The translations under genes and the position numbers were made by a program. A DNA stretch of 64,000 bases from Pseudoduganella aquatica (GTDB lineage Bacteria; Pseudomonadota; Gammaproteobacteria; Burkholderiales; Burkholderiaceae_D): contig NZ_WWCU01000006.1 in assembly GCF_009857595.1 (NCBI RefSeq), positions 1 through 64,000 on the forward strand, written 5' to 3'. The notes below the pieces were generated by a model. That model saw nothing but the letters and a program-made list of their open reading frames with translations. It did no database searches and was not told the origin of the DNA. Below are positions 49,233 to 57,859 of this stretch, in pieces (within the stretch, counting starts at the first letter, position 1; each line of letters begins with the position of its first letter).

Positions 49233-50039
49233 TTAGATGTACTGCGGGCCGTCGTTGACGAAGCCGCCGCCCTGGTAGGTGGTGGCTGCGTCGTCCTTGT
49301 CCGGATACACGCCGGTGTCCGGGAACAGGTGCTTGAACTGCTCCGAGCTGTCCTTGGGCTTGAAGCCGATGAAGGCAGCCTTGCTGTTGTCCCACCACAC
49401 GGCTTCGTTGTTCGACTGGCCGTACAGGATGGCGTGGCCGACGCGCGGCGCCATCAGCGAGCAGCGCAGCGCTTCCACCAGGTCGTCGTAGCTCAGCCAG
49501 GTGCGCATCATGCGCGGGTTCTTCGGTTCCGGGAAGGACGAACCGATGCGCAGGCATACGGTTTCAATGCCGGTGCGGTCGAAGTAGTAGCGCGCCAGCT
49601 GTTCGCCGAACACCTTGCTGATGCCGTACATGCTGTCCGGGCGGGTCGGGCTGTCCGCGTCCAGCACCTCGGTCACCTTGTGGAAGCCGATGGCGTGGTT
49701 GGAGCTGGCGAAAATGATGCGGCGGGTGCCTGCCTTGTGCGCGCCTTCGTACAGGTTGTACGTGCCCTGGATGTTGGCCGCCATGATGGCTTCGAAATTG
49801 CTCTCGGTGGAGATGCCGCCGAAATGCAGCACCGCGTCCACGCCTTCGAGCAGCTTCAGCACGGCAGGCTTGTCGGACAGGTCGCAGCGCACGATTTCCT
49901 CGCCTTCGCGCGCCTCGCCCATGTCGCCGATGTCGCTCAGGCGCACCACGTCCGCCCACGGCTTGATGCGGTCGCGCAGAATCTTGCCCAGTCCACCTGC
50001 TGCGCCGGTCAGCAGGATGCGTTTAAATGGTTTGCTCAT
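49233..50039 (-). CDS. udh: NAD-dependent uronate dehydrogenase
   Basis: Oxidises D-galacturonate (or glucuronate) to the aldarolactone, the first step of the oxidative route. 268 residues, short-chain/extended Rossmann fold: LLTGAAGGLGKILRDRI at the N-terminus, FASSNHAIGFH (Ser of the triad), and Y138-xxx-K142 in SMYGISKVFGEQ. The block CLRIGSSFPEPKNPRMMRTWLSYDDL is typical of Udh. The neighbouring garD and the lactonase/kdgD group complete the pathway. It lies 48 bases after garD, with an operator-like palindrome in the gap. Convergent with the ABC permease gene, 7 bases apart. Confidence 0.92.
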   Translation of the reverse strand: MSKPFKRILLTGAAGGLGKILRDRIKPWADVVRLSDIGDMGEAREGEEIVRCDLSDKPAVLKLLEGVDAVLHFGGISTESNFEAIMAANIQGTYNLYEGAHKAGTRRIIFASSNHAIGFHKVTEVLDADSPTRPDSMYGISKVFGEQLARYYFDRTGIETVCLRIGSSFPEPKNPRMMRTWLSYDDLVEALRCSLMAPRVGHAILYGQSNNEAVWWDNSKAAFIGFKPKDSSEQFKHLFPDTGVYPDKDDAATTYQGGGFVNDGPQYI

Positions 50040-50058
50040 GTAAAGTCCACTCAGTCCA

Positions 50059-50080
50059 GTTGTACGATGTCGTATGATAC
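50059..50080. promoter_or_regulatory. operator upstream of udh
   Basis: TTGTACGATGTCGTATGATA at 50060-50079. Its left 13 bases (GTTGTACGATGTC, 50059-50071) are identical to the reverse complement of the palindrome upstream of kdgD (63349-63368). Lies 20-41 bases before the udh start. Likely bound by one of the two GntR-type regulators. Confidence 0.6.
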
Positions 50081-50087
50081 TAGTAAA

Positions 50088-51650
50088 TCAAGTCACCGGG
50101 GCCGGATTGAACAGCACGAGCGCGTTGTGCAGCTTCCATTGTTCAGCCCAGGTCTTGCGGCCGCTGGCCACGTCCAGCATCAGGCGGAACATTTCCCAGC
50201 CCACGTCCGCGATGCTCGCTTCGCCGCTGGCGATGCGGCCGGCGTTCACGTCCATCAGGTCGTGCCAGCGCGCGGCCAGCTCGTTGCGGGTGGCGACCTT
50301 GATCACCGGCACTTCGGCCAGGCCGTAAGGCGTGCCCCGGCCGGTGGTGAAAATGTGCAGATTCATGCCGGCCGCCACTTGCAGCGTGCCGCAGATGAAG
50401 TCGCTGGCCGGGGTGGCCGCGTAGATCAGGCCTTTCTGGGTCAGCTTCTCGCCCGGCGAAAGCACGCCCGAGATCGGCGAGCTGCCGCTCTTGACGATGG
50501 AGCCCATGGCTTTTTCAACAATATTGGACAGGCCGCCCTTCTTGTTGCCCGGCGTGGTATTTGCGCTACGGTCCACGCCGCCCCGCTTCAGGTACTGGTC
50601 GTACCATTCCATCTCGCGGATCATGGCGGCCGCCACTTCCTCGTTCACGGCGCGCGAGGTCAGCTGGTCGATGCCGTCGCGCACTTCGGTCACTTCGGAG
50701 AACATCACGGTGCCGCCGGCGCGCACCAGCAGGTCGGTGGCAAAACCGACGGCCGGGTTGGCGGTCACGCCCGAGAATGCGTCGCTGCCGCCGCACTGCA
50801 CGCCCACCACCAGCTCGGAAGCGGGCACGGTTTCGCGGCGGCGCTTGTCCAGCGCCTGCAGGTTCACTTCGGCGGTCTTCATAATGGAGGCGATCATCGA
50901 CTGGAAGCCGACGTGGCCCTGGTCCTGCAGGCAGACGTGGGCCGGATCGGCGCCGCCGCTGTTCTGGATGGGAATCGAGCCTTTCGGGAACAGGCGCGCC
51001 GGCTGCAGCTTCTCGCAGCCCAGGCTGACGACCATGGCCTGGCCGCCGAAGTTCGGGTTCAGGCTGATGTTGCGCACGGTGCGGATGGGAATATTGGCGC
51101 CGGGGGCGTCGATCGCCACGCCGCAGCCGTAGGTGTGCTCCAGGCCCACCACGTCGTCCACATTCGGGTATTTCGGCAGCAGCTCGGCCTTGATGCGCTG
51201 CACCGCGTGCTCCACCACGCCCGCCACGCACTGCACGGTGGTGGTGATGGCCAGGATGTTGCGGGTGCCCACGCTGCCGTCCGGATTGCGGTAGCCCTCG
51301 AAGGTGTAGCCCTCCAGCGGCTCCTGCGGCGGCGGCTTCACGGTGGCGATAGGCAGGCCGGTCAGCTCGCGCGCGGCCGGCATCTCAACCTGCGCCTCGG
51401 CGATCCAGCTGCCCGCTTCGATGTCCAGCGCGGCGAAACCGATAGTTACGTTGTAGCGGATCACGGGATCGCCCTTGGCGAAGGCGCGCAAGGCGACCTT
51501 GTGCCCTTGCGGCACAGCTTCGCGCAGCACGAGGCCGTTCGGGAACACCGCCCCGGCGGGCAGGCCGCCGTCATTGACAACGATGGCTACGTTGTCGTTC
51601 TCATGCATGAGGATGTAGCGCGGGCTGTTCGCGCTCGGCTCGGTCGTCAT
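50088..51650 (-). CDS. garD: galactarate dehydratase
   Basis: Dehydrates galactarate (meso-galactaric acid) to 5-keto-4-deoxy-D-glucarate. 520 residues, close to E. coli GarD (about 523). The UxaA/GarD family layout is clear: an N-terminal SAF-like domain ([23 protein letters not shown], then VPQGHKVAL) and a C-terminal catalytic part with [90 protein letters not shown], and [23 protein letters not shown]. The match to GarD over the whole length makes altronate dehydratase (UxaA) unlikely. Divergent from a GntR regulator across a 158-base region with two FadR-like operator sites. Confidence 0.94.
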   Translation of the reverse strand: MTTEPSANSPRYILMHENDNVAIVVNDGGLPAGAVFPNGLVLREAVPQGHKVALRAFAKGDPVIRYNVTIGFAALDIEAGSWIAEAQVEMPAARELTGLPIATVKPPPQEPLEGYTFEGYRNPDGSVGTRNILAITTTVQCVAGVVEHAVQRIKAELLPKYPNVDDVVGLEHTYGCGVAIDAPGANIPIRTVRNISLNPNFGGQAMVVSLGCEKLQPARLFPKGSIPIQNSGGADPAHVCLQDQGHVGFQSMIASIMKTAEVNLQALDKRRRETVPASELVVGVQCGGSDAFSGVTANPAVGFATDLLVRAGGTVMFSEVTEVRDGIDQLTSRAVNEEVAAAMIREMEWYDQYLKRGGVDRSANTTPGNKKGGLSNIVEKAMGSIVKSGSSPISGVLSPGEKLTQKGLIYAATPASDFICGTLQVAAGMNLHIFTTGRGTPYGLAEVPVIKVATRNELAARWHDLMDVNAGRIASGEASIADVGWEMFRLMLDVASGRKTWAEQWKLHNALVLFNPAPVT

Positions 51651-51755
51651 TGTTTTACGTCCTTGTTGGTTACTTGCTTTATTACGTGCTGTGTTGCGTG
51701 CTATGCGATTCAGTATGGCAGAGAAAAAAAAATTTGGCTAGTCCAGATTGATTAT

Positions 51756-51787
51756 TTGGTCAGACCACCTTAGAATGGCCTGACCAA
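51756..51787. promoter_or_regulatory. paired FadR-like operator sites between garD and the GntR gene
   Basis: Site 1 TGGTC-A-GACCA (51757-51767) is a perfect palindrome; site 2 TGGCCTGACCA (51776-51786) differs at one arm base. Centres are 19 bases apart. TGGTCNGACCA fits the FadR-subfamily consensus. Positions suit autoregulation of the GntR gene and repression of garD. Confidence 0.7.
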
Positions 51788-51808
51788 ACGAACACAGCGG
51801 AACCTGCC

Positions 51809-52513
51809 TTGATCCCTAAAAAATCCAGCTCGACCCCGGAAGCCGCCAGCCACGAGCCGCGCCTGTACCGTGTGGTGGCGGACCGCATCCAGCAATTGAT
51901 CGCCGCCGAAGGCATTGCCGCCGGCGAGCGCCTGCCGTCGGAGCGCGACCTGGCCACCAAACTCAGCGTGAGCCGCGCCTCGCTGCGCGAAGCGCTGATC
52001 GCGCTCGAACTGGGCGGCGTGATCGAAGTGCGCGGCGGCTCCGGCGTGTATGTCAGCGCGCTGCCCGAGGCCGACGTGGCGCTGCCCGAAGCCGGCCCCG
52101 GCCCCTTTGAAGTACTGCACGCGCGCCGCCTGATCGAAGCGGAGATCGCCGCCATCGCCGCGCGCGTGGCCACGCCCGGCGACGTGGACGCCATCCTGAA
52201 AGCGGTGGAGCAGATGGAAGCGAGCCACGCCAACAAGGCCAGCAACGAACAGGCCGACCGCGCTTTCCACCTGGCCATCGCGCGCGCCACCGGCAACAGC
52301 GCGCTGGTGGGCGGCCTGGACTACCTGTGGAACCAGCGCGGGCGCCTGTGGCACAAGCTGAAAGAACATTTCCAGACCGAGGAACTGCGCCAGGAAACGC
52401 TGAAGGACCACCGCCGCATCCTGGAAGCGATCGCCGCCGGCGATCCGGCCGGCGCCAGGAAAGCCATGCGCTCCCACCTCGAACGCGTGACCCGCACCTT
52501 CTCGAGGGGATAA
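51809..52513 (+). CDS. GntR/FadR-family regulator of the galacturonate island
   Basis: 234 residues with a TTG start at 51809; no ATG lies in frame until residue about 130, so TTG is needed. The N-terminal winged helix is complete (RVVADRIQQLIAAEGIAAGERLPSERDLATKLSVSRASLREALIALELGGVIEVRGGSGVYV), followed by an all-helical FadR C-terminal domain (HARRLIEAEIAAIAA, then ADRAFHLAIARATGNSALV, then HRRILEAIAAGDPAGARKAMRSHLERV) with the Asp-His-His metal/effector-binding pattern of the FCD domain. Divergent from garD and followed by the pectin operon, so it likely senses a uronate or aldarate. Confidence 0.92.
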   Translation: MIPKKSSSTPEAASHEPRLYRVVADRIQQLIAAEGIAAGERLPSERDLATKLSVSRASLREALIALELGGVIEVRGGSGVYVSALPEADVALPEAGPGPFEVLHARRLIEAEIAAIAARVATPGDVDAILKAVEQMEASHANKASNEQADRAFHLAIARATGNSALVGGLDYLWNQRGRLWHKLKEHFQTEELRQETLKDHRRILEAIAAGDPAGARKAMRSHLERVTRTFSRG

Positions 52514-52718
52514 GCGCAGCAAGGCCAACGCAGTCCGGCACGCGCCTGTCCCGCAGAGGACAGCGCCCGGCAAGAACCCATTATCAACCGCCTGCGAGCT
52601 AGGCCGCGCCTCACCGCGCAGCCCTCCTCTCAGCGGCACGGAGCACGCGAGGTGCTCCACCCACGGCACGCAGCCATGCGCGCCGAACACTCAATTGAAT
52701 CATCAGGAGACAAGCTTC

Positions 52719-55409
52719 ATGAACACATACGACAAAGTGCAGCCGCGCTTGCTGCTTTCGTCCATCACCCTGGCGGTGCTGACGCTGATGAACAGCGCCA
52801 CCGCACAGGAAATGCAACGCGTGGAAGTCACCGGTTCCAGCATCAAACGCCTGGCCACCGAAGCGGCCCTGCCGGTATCGACCATCAAGGCGGAAGAATT
52901 CGCAGAGCGCGGCATGACCACGCTGGCCGACGTGATGATGGCGCTGCCGCAATCGGCCTCGCTGGCGCCGTCCAACGCAGGCTCGGGCACCAACATCAAC
53001 CTGCGCGGCCTGGGCGTGAACCGCACCCTGGTGCTGCTGAACGGCCGCCGCCTGGCCAACGAAGCGATCGCCGACGGCTACGCCAACCTGGACGTGATCC
53101 CCATGAGCGCCCTGTCGCGCGTGGAGATCCTGCGCGACGGCGCCTCCTCCATCTACGGCTCGGACGCCATTGGCGGCGTGGTCAACTTCATCACCAAGCG
53201 CGACTTCGAAGGCGCCTCCGCCACCGCGCAATACATCCAGCCTGAGAAAAGCGGCGGCGGCGACGAACAGCGCCTGACCCTGACCGTGGGCAAGGGCAGC
53301 CTGGCCAAGGACGGCTGGAACGTGTACGCCAGCGTGGACATGCACCGCCGCAGCCGCCTGGCGCAGAAGGACCGCGCCGAGCTGAGCTCGACCGAACTGC
53401 TGACCAGCATCGGCCGCGCGCCCACGCTGGGCAGCGGCGGCAACGCCATGCCGGCCAACTTCACCACCGCCACCAACAAGACCGCGCAGAACCCCTACTT
53501 CGCATCCGGCTGCGTGGCGCCCTACTCCATCATCGGCGGCAAGAACACCTGCATCCTGAACAACCAGGAATACGGCACCGCGCTGCACGAGAACGAACAG
53601 CTCACCTTCTACGCGCGCGGCACCAAGCGCTTCAACGAAGACCACACGCTGAGCATCGACTACATGCGCGGCCAGGAATTCATCCTGGCGGCACGCAACC
53701 CGACCAACGCGGTGGCCGTCAACGGCGTCAACGCCACCCTGCCGTCCACCAGCAAATGGTATCCGGGCGCCAGCGGCGGCGTGCCTGCGGTGGCCGGCCT
53801 GAAAGGCGAGCCGCTGACCGTGACCTGGGCCGTGGCCGACTACGGCGTGGCCGTGCAGAAGGACAAGCAGGTCAACCAGCGTATCGCTGTGGCAGACGAA
53901 AACCGCTTCGGCGAGTGGGACGTGCGCACCGGCCTGGTGATCGGCGTGAGCGACCGCGAGAACTACTACGACAACGGCTTCTTCACCGGCCAGGGCCTGC
54001 TGGACGGCCTGAAATCGGGCGCGCTGAATCCCTTCGGCCTGCAGGACCAGGCCGGCCGCGACTACCTGAAATCGATCTCGGTGGACGGCCAGAAAAACCG
54101 CGACTCGCGCTCCACCTTCACCGGTGTCGACGTCAACGCCAGCCGCAGCCTGATGGAACTGGCGGGCGGCTCGATGGCCCTGGCGCTCGGCGCCGACATC
54201 CACCGCGACACCACGCGCGACGACAAGCTGGCGGTGCAGAATTCGGTCACCTACCTGAACTCGACCTCGTCGCACGGCGAAGGCGCGCGCAATGTGTACG
54301 CGGCGTTCGCCGAACTGGACGTGCCGCTGACCAAGCAGCTGAACCTGAACCTGGCCGTGCGCGACGACTATTTCAGCGACTTCGGCAACACCATCAACCC
54401 CAAGGCCAGCTTCCGCTACGAACCGTCGAAACAGATCATGTTCCGCGGCTCGGCCAACACCGGCTTCCGCGCGCCGACCCTGTTCGACGCCTACGGCTAC
54501 CGCCTGCCCGGCGCCACCGGCAAGACCTCCGCCAAGTGGGACGACCCGCTGCTGTGCCCAGGCGGCAAACCAGGCGTGGCCGGCACCGGCACCGCGCTGC
54601 CGGGCTTCGTGGCCTCGGAAGTGTGCAACGTGGCGCTGCCCAAGCAAGTAGGCTCGAACGCCGACCTGCGTCCGGAAAAATCGCGCGGCTACACGCTGGG
54701 CGTGGTGGTGGAACCCATCAAGTCGCTCACGCTGTCGTTCGACTACTGGAACATCCGCATGAAGGACATGCTGGCCAACCTGCCGGAACAGGTCTACTTC
54801 ACCGACCCGGCCAAGTACCAGTCGCTGATCGTGCGCAATCCCGACCGCACCATCAACTACATCAAGAACGTGACGATGAACCTGGGCGGCCAGAAGGCAG
54901 GCGGCATCGACGTCTCGGCCAGCTACGACTTCCCGCGCAGCGACTACGGCAACTTCAAGGTGCAGCTGGACGGCACCTACCTGACCCAGTTCGACAACCA
55001 GCTGGAGAAGGACAGCGAGTTCGTGTCCAACGTGGGCCGCTTCGGCCTGGCCAGCAACGGCACCACCAGCAGCCTGCCCATCATTACCTACCGCTGGAAG
55101 CACACGCTGAAACTGGGCTGGGCCAAGGGCGACTGGTCGGCGCAGATGACGCAGAACTACAACTCGAGCTACGAAGACCAGAATCTGGTGGCGCAGCAGT
55201 ACTGGCGCGACATCGAGTCGTATAAAGTGTGGAACCTGACCACGTCGTACAAAGGCTTCAAGAACATCCAGATCACCGCCGGCATCACCAACCTGTTCGA
55301 CACCAACCCACCGGTGACGAATCACAGCGGCTACGCCAACGGTTATCTGAGCAGCGCGGCCAGCCCTATCGGCCGTTCGTTCAATCTTCGCGGTACTTAC
55401 AACTTCTGA
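52719..55409 (+). CDS. TonB-dependent outer-membrane receptor
   Basis: 896 residues from the ATG at 52719 (AGGAG box 10 bases upstream). Signal peptide (LLLSSITLAVLTLMNSATA), then a plug domain beginning EMQRVEVTGSSIKRLATEAALPVSTIKAEEF with LRGLGVNRTLVLLNGRRLANE and RVEILRDGASSIYGSDAIGGVVNFITKRDF, then a 22-strand barrel ending GRSFNLRGTYNF with the terminal Phe. First gene of an operon with three pectin-active enzymes, so the likely cargo is pectin oligosaccharides (oligogalacturonides or rhamnogalacturonan fragments); not shown by sequence. A 7-bp hairpin GGAGCAC/GTGCTCC lies at 52640-52658 upstream. Confidence 0.94.
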   Translation: MNTYDKVQPRLLLSSITLAVLTLMNSATAQEMQRVEVTGSSIKRLATEAALPVSTIKAEEFAERGMTTLADVMMALPQSASLAPSNAGSGTNINLRGLGVNRTLVLLNGRRLANEAIADGYANLDVIPMSALSRVEILRDGASSIYGSDAIGGVVNFITKRDFEGASATAQYIQPEKSGGGDEQRLTLTVGKGSLAKDGWNVYASVDMHRRSRLAQKDRAELSSTELLTSIGRAPTLGSGGNAMPANFTTATNKTAQNPYFASGCVAPYSIIGGKNTCILNNQEYGTALHENEQLTFYARGTKRFNEDHTLSIDYMRGQEFILAARNPTNAVAVNGVNATLPSTSKWYPGASGGVPAVAGLKGEPLTVTWAVADYGVAVQKDKQVNQRIAVADENRFGEWDVRTGLVIGVSDRENYYDNGFFTGQGLLDGLKSGALNPFGLQDQAGRDYLKSISVDGQKNRDSRSTFTGVDVNASRSLMELAGGSMALALGADIHRDTTRDDKLAVQNSVTYLNSTSSHGEGARNVYAAFAELDVPLTKQLNLNLAVRDDYFSDFGNTINPKASFRYEPSKQIMFRGSANTGFRAPTLFDAYGYRLPGATGKTSAKWDDPLLCPGGKPGVAGTGTALPGFVASEVCNVALPKQVGSNADLRPEKSRGYTLGVVVEPIKSLTLSFDYWNIRMKDMLANLPEQVYFTDPAKYQSLIVRNPDRTINYIKNVTMNLGGQKAGGIDVSASYDFPRSDYGNFKVQLDGTYLTQFDNQLEKDSEFVSNVGRFGLASNGTTSSLPIITYRWKHTLKLGWAKGDWSAQMTQNYNSSYEDQNLVAQQYWRDIESYKVWNLTTSYKGFKNIQITAGITNLFDTNPPVTNHSGYANGYLSSAASPIGRSFNLRGTYNF

Positions 55410-55438
55410 CCGTCCACGTCAGAAAACAGGAGCAGACG

Positions 55439-56311
55439 ATGACCAGTAACTTCAACACTGGTTCCCGTCGCCACTTTGCCAGGGCCGCTGCGGCCCTGGC
55501 GCTGAGCACCGCCGCCCTCGTGGCGGCGGCGCCAGCTGCGATGGCGGCCGAGAACAAGCCTGTACGCTTCATCCTGGTGGGCGACTCCACCATGGCCAGC
55601 AACAGCGGCTACGGCGACGCGCTGTGCGCCCGCATCAGCCGCAGCGACACCTGCATCAACCTGGCCAAGGGCGGCCGCAGTTCCGGCAGCTTCCGCGCCG
55701 AAGGCCGCTGGGACGAAGTGCAAGGCCTGCTGCGCGGCTCGGCCGCCTATCGCGCCACCTATGTATTGATACAGTTCGGCCACAACGACCAGCCGGGCAA
55801 GCCCGGACGCTCGACCGATCTGGCCACCGAATTCCCCGCCAATATGGCGCGCTACGCGCGGGAAGTGAAAGCACTGGGCGGCGTGCCCGTGCTGGTGACG
55901 CCGCTCACGCGCCGCACCTTCAAGAACGGCGCACTGGAAAACAACCTGCTGCCGTGGGCCGACGCCATCCGCAAGGTAGCGGCGCAGGAAGGCGCGCCGC
56001 TGCTGGAGCTGAACGCGAAAAGCCACGCCGCCGTGCAAGCCATGGGCCAGGACGAAGCCGACACGCTTGCCGTGGTGCCGCGTCCAGCCGACTACCTGGC
56101 GCCGGCCGTGCTGCCGGGCTCCGTGCCAGCAACGGCAAGCGGCGCAAGCACAGCGGCGGCGACCGAGCCGCAAGGCGCCGCCAAAACCGCCTTCGACCGC
56201 ACCCACGTCGGCGCCAAGGGCGCAGCCTATTTCGCCCGCATGGTCGAAGCCGAGATGAAAGCCGTGATTCCCGCCGTAGCCGGCCAATTCCGCGCCGAGG
56301 GCCAGCAATGA
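55439..56311 (+). CDS. rhamnogalacturonan acetylesterase-like SGNH hydrolase
   Basis: Removes acetyl groups from pectin (carbohydrate esterase family 12 type). 290 residues with an exported N-terminus (RRHFARAAAALALSTAALVAAAPAAMA; the twin Arg hints at Tat export). SGNH blocks: FILVGDSTMASN (Ser50), NLAKGGRSSGSF (Gly), IQFGHNDQPGK (Asn116), and FDRTHVGAKGA with the D253-xx-H256 dyad. Starts 29 bases after the TonB gene (AGGAGC box) and overlaps the pectinesterase gene by 4 bases. Confidence 0.9.
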   Translation: MTSNFNTGSRRHFARAAAALALSTAALVAAAPAAMAAENKPVRFILVGDSTMASNSGYGDALCARISRSDTCINLAKGGRSSGSFRAEGRWDEVQGLLRGSAAYRATYVLIQFGHNDQPGKPGRSTDLATEFPANMARYAREVKALGGVPVLVTPLTRRTFKNGALENNLLPWADAIRKVAAQEGAPLLELNAKSHAAVQAMGQDEADTLAVVPRPADYLAPAVLPGSVPATASGASTAAATEPQGAAKTAFDRTHVGAKGAAYFARMVEAEMKAVIPAVAGQFRAEGQQ

Positions 56312-57840
56312 CGGCCCGCGCAGCGCGCCTGGCCGCGCTTATCGCCACTCCGCTGGCCGTGCTGTTCGCCCAGCCGAGTGTCGGTCAGAGCCAGGCCCAG
56401 CCAGCCACGCCTGCGGCCGCAGACAGCAGCACCGCCGCGCGCGCCACGGCCAGCACCGGCACCGCGCGCCCGCAGCTGAGCGCCGCGCAGGCAGCGCAGT
56501 ACAGCTATAGCGAAGTACTGAAATACGCCGGCCCGTCCGGCAATGAACGCATCGACCCGTGGGACCCGCTGGCCGACCCGCTGGCCAAAGGCGCCGCCTT
56601 CACGCCCACCTACATCGTGGACGCCGGCGCCAAGGCCGACGGCGTCAAGACCTTCAGCACCGTGCAAGCGGCCGTCAGCCGCGCCGCCGGCGCAGGCAAG
56701 GCCGAACGCGTCTACATCCTGATCAAGCCCGGCGTGTACAAGGAACTGGTCTACGTGCCCGCCGGCGCCGCCCCGATCACGCTGTACGGGGACGGCGCGG
56801 ACGCCGCCGCCACGAAAATCACCGCCAAGCTGGACGCCGCCACCACAGGCGCCAGCTACACCGCCCAATACGGCGCCCAATTCGCCACCGCGGCGCCGTC
56901 CGTGCAAGCCATGCACGCCATCGTGAAAGAGCGCGCCGCAGCAGGCAACGGCAATGTCGGCACCTTCGGCTCCATGACCGTGTGGGTGCAGAACAACGGC
57001 TTCCAGGCCCGCAACCTGACCATAGAAAACGGCTACAACAAGGACACCGGCAACGCCCGCGAAGAATGCGGCGAACGCCCCTGCGGCAAGACCGACATCA
57101 ACCCGCAGAAAAACGTGGTGCACCACCAGGCCGTGGCGCTGCAGGTGGAAGGCGCGGACAAAGTGCAGTTCGAGAACATCCGCCTGATCGGCTTCCAGGA
57201 CACGCTGTTCCTGCGCGCCGCCGACACGCGCGTGACCGTGCGCAGCTTCTTCAACAAATCCTATATCGAAGGCGACGTCGACTTCATCTTCGGCGACAGC
57301 ACGGCCTACTTCCATCAGACCGAAATCAAATCCCTGGGCGACCGCAGCACCTCCTACGTGGGCGCGCCCAACACCAACCACAAAACCCGCTACGGCCTGG
57401 TGTTCGACCACTGCCGCTTCACGCACGACGGCTCGCCGTTCGCGCTGGCGGGCAAGTTCTATCTGGCGCGCCAATGGTTCCACAACTCGCGCTGCACGCC
57501 CTACGGCAAGATCCCCCTGGCCGGCTACTCCTGCGTGATGGGGCAAACCAGCCAGTTCCAGTCCCCGGCCGGCACCATCACGCCCACGGTGCTGGAAACG
57601 GTGGGCAAAATGGCGGTGCTCAATTCCCGCATCGGCGCCCACATCAACCGCAACACGCCGTGGTCCGACTGGAACCGCAGCGGCACGCTGTCCTACCGCC
57701 CCGCGCAGTTCAACTCGGACGACTACTGGGCCAATCTGAAAGCGGCCGGCTTCGACCCGGCAAAGGACCTCGGCTACACCACGCAGCCCGCACCGGCGGA
57801 CAGCTACCTGGCCGAATACAACAACACCTATGAGCAATAA
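56308..57840 (+). CDS. pectin methylesterase
   Basis: Removes methyl esters from homogalacturonan (CE8). 510 residues with a signal peptide (LAALIATPLAVLFAQPSVGQ) and a 50-residue Ala/Thr-rich linker. Right-handed beta-helix core with the catalytic pair D298 (GFQDTLFLRA) and D325 (EGDVDFIFGDSTAYF) and the substrate Arg R388. The usual GRPW around that Arg reads A-R-Q-W here (YLARQWFH). An inserted loop with two Cys (EECGERPCGKTD) is present, as in PemB-type bacterial enzymes. ATGA-coupled to the esterase gene before it. Confidence 0.92.
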   Translation: MTARAARLAALIATPLAVLFAQPSVGQSQAQPATPAAADSSTAARATASTGTARPQLSAAQAAQYSYSEVLKYAGPSGNERIDPWDPLADPLAKGAAFTPTYIVDAGAKADGVKTFSTVQAAVSRAAGAGKAERVYILIKPGVYKELVYVPAGAAPITLYGDGADAAATKITAKLDAATTGASYTAQYGAQFATAAPSVQAMHAIVKERAAAGNGNVGTFGSMTVWVQNNGFQARNLTIENGYNKDTGNAREECGERPCGKTDINPQKNVVHHQAVALQVEGADKVQFENIRLIGFQDTLFLRAADTRVTVRSFFNKSYIEGDVDFIFGDSTAYFHQTEIKSLGDRSTSYVGAPNTNHKTRYGLVFDHCRFTHDGSPFALAGKFYLARQWFHNSRCTPYGKIPLAGYSCVMGQTSQFQSPAGTITPTVLETVGKMAVLNSRIGAHINRNTPWSDWNRSGTLSYRPAQFNSDDYWANLKAAGFDPAKDLGYTTQPAPADSYLAEYNNTYEQ

Positions 57841-57859
57841 GCACAGCAACGGAGACCGC

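Noticed and set aside
52611..55325. 904-codon minus-strand frame opposite the TonB receptor
   Set aside because: Antisense shadow; the plus strand encodes a clear receptor with signal peptide and terminal Phe. Similar frames opposite the pectinesterase and polygalacturonase genes were dropped for the same reason.
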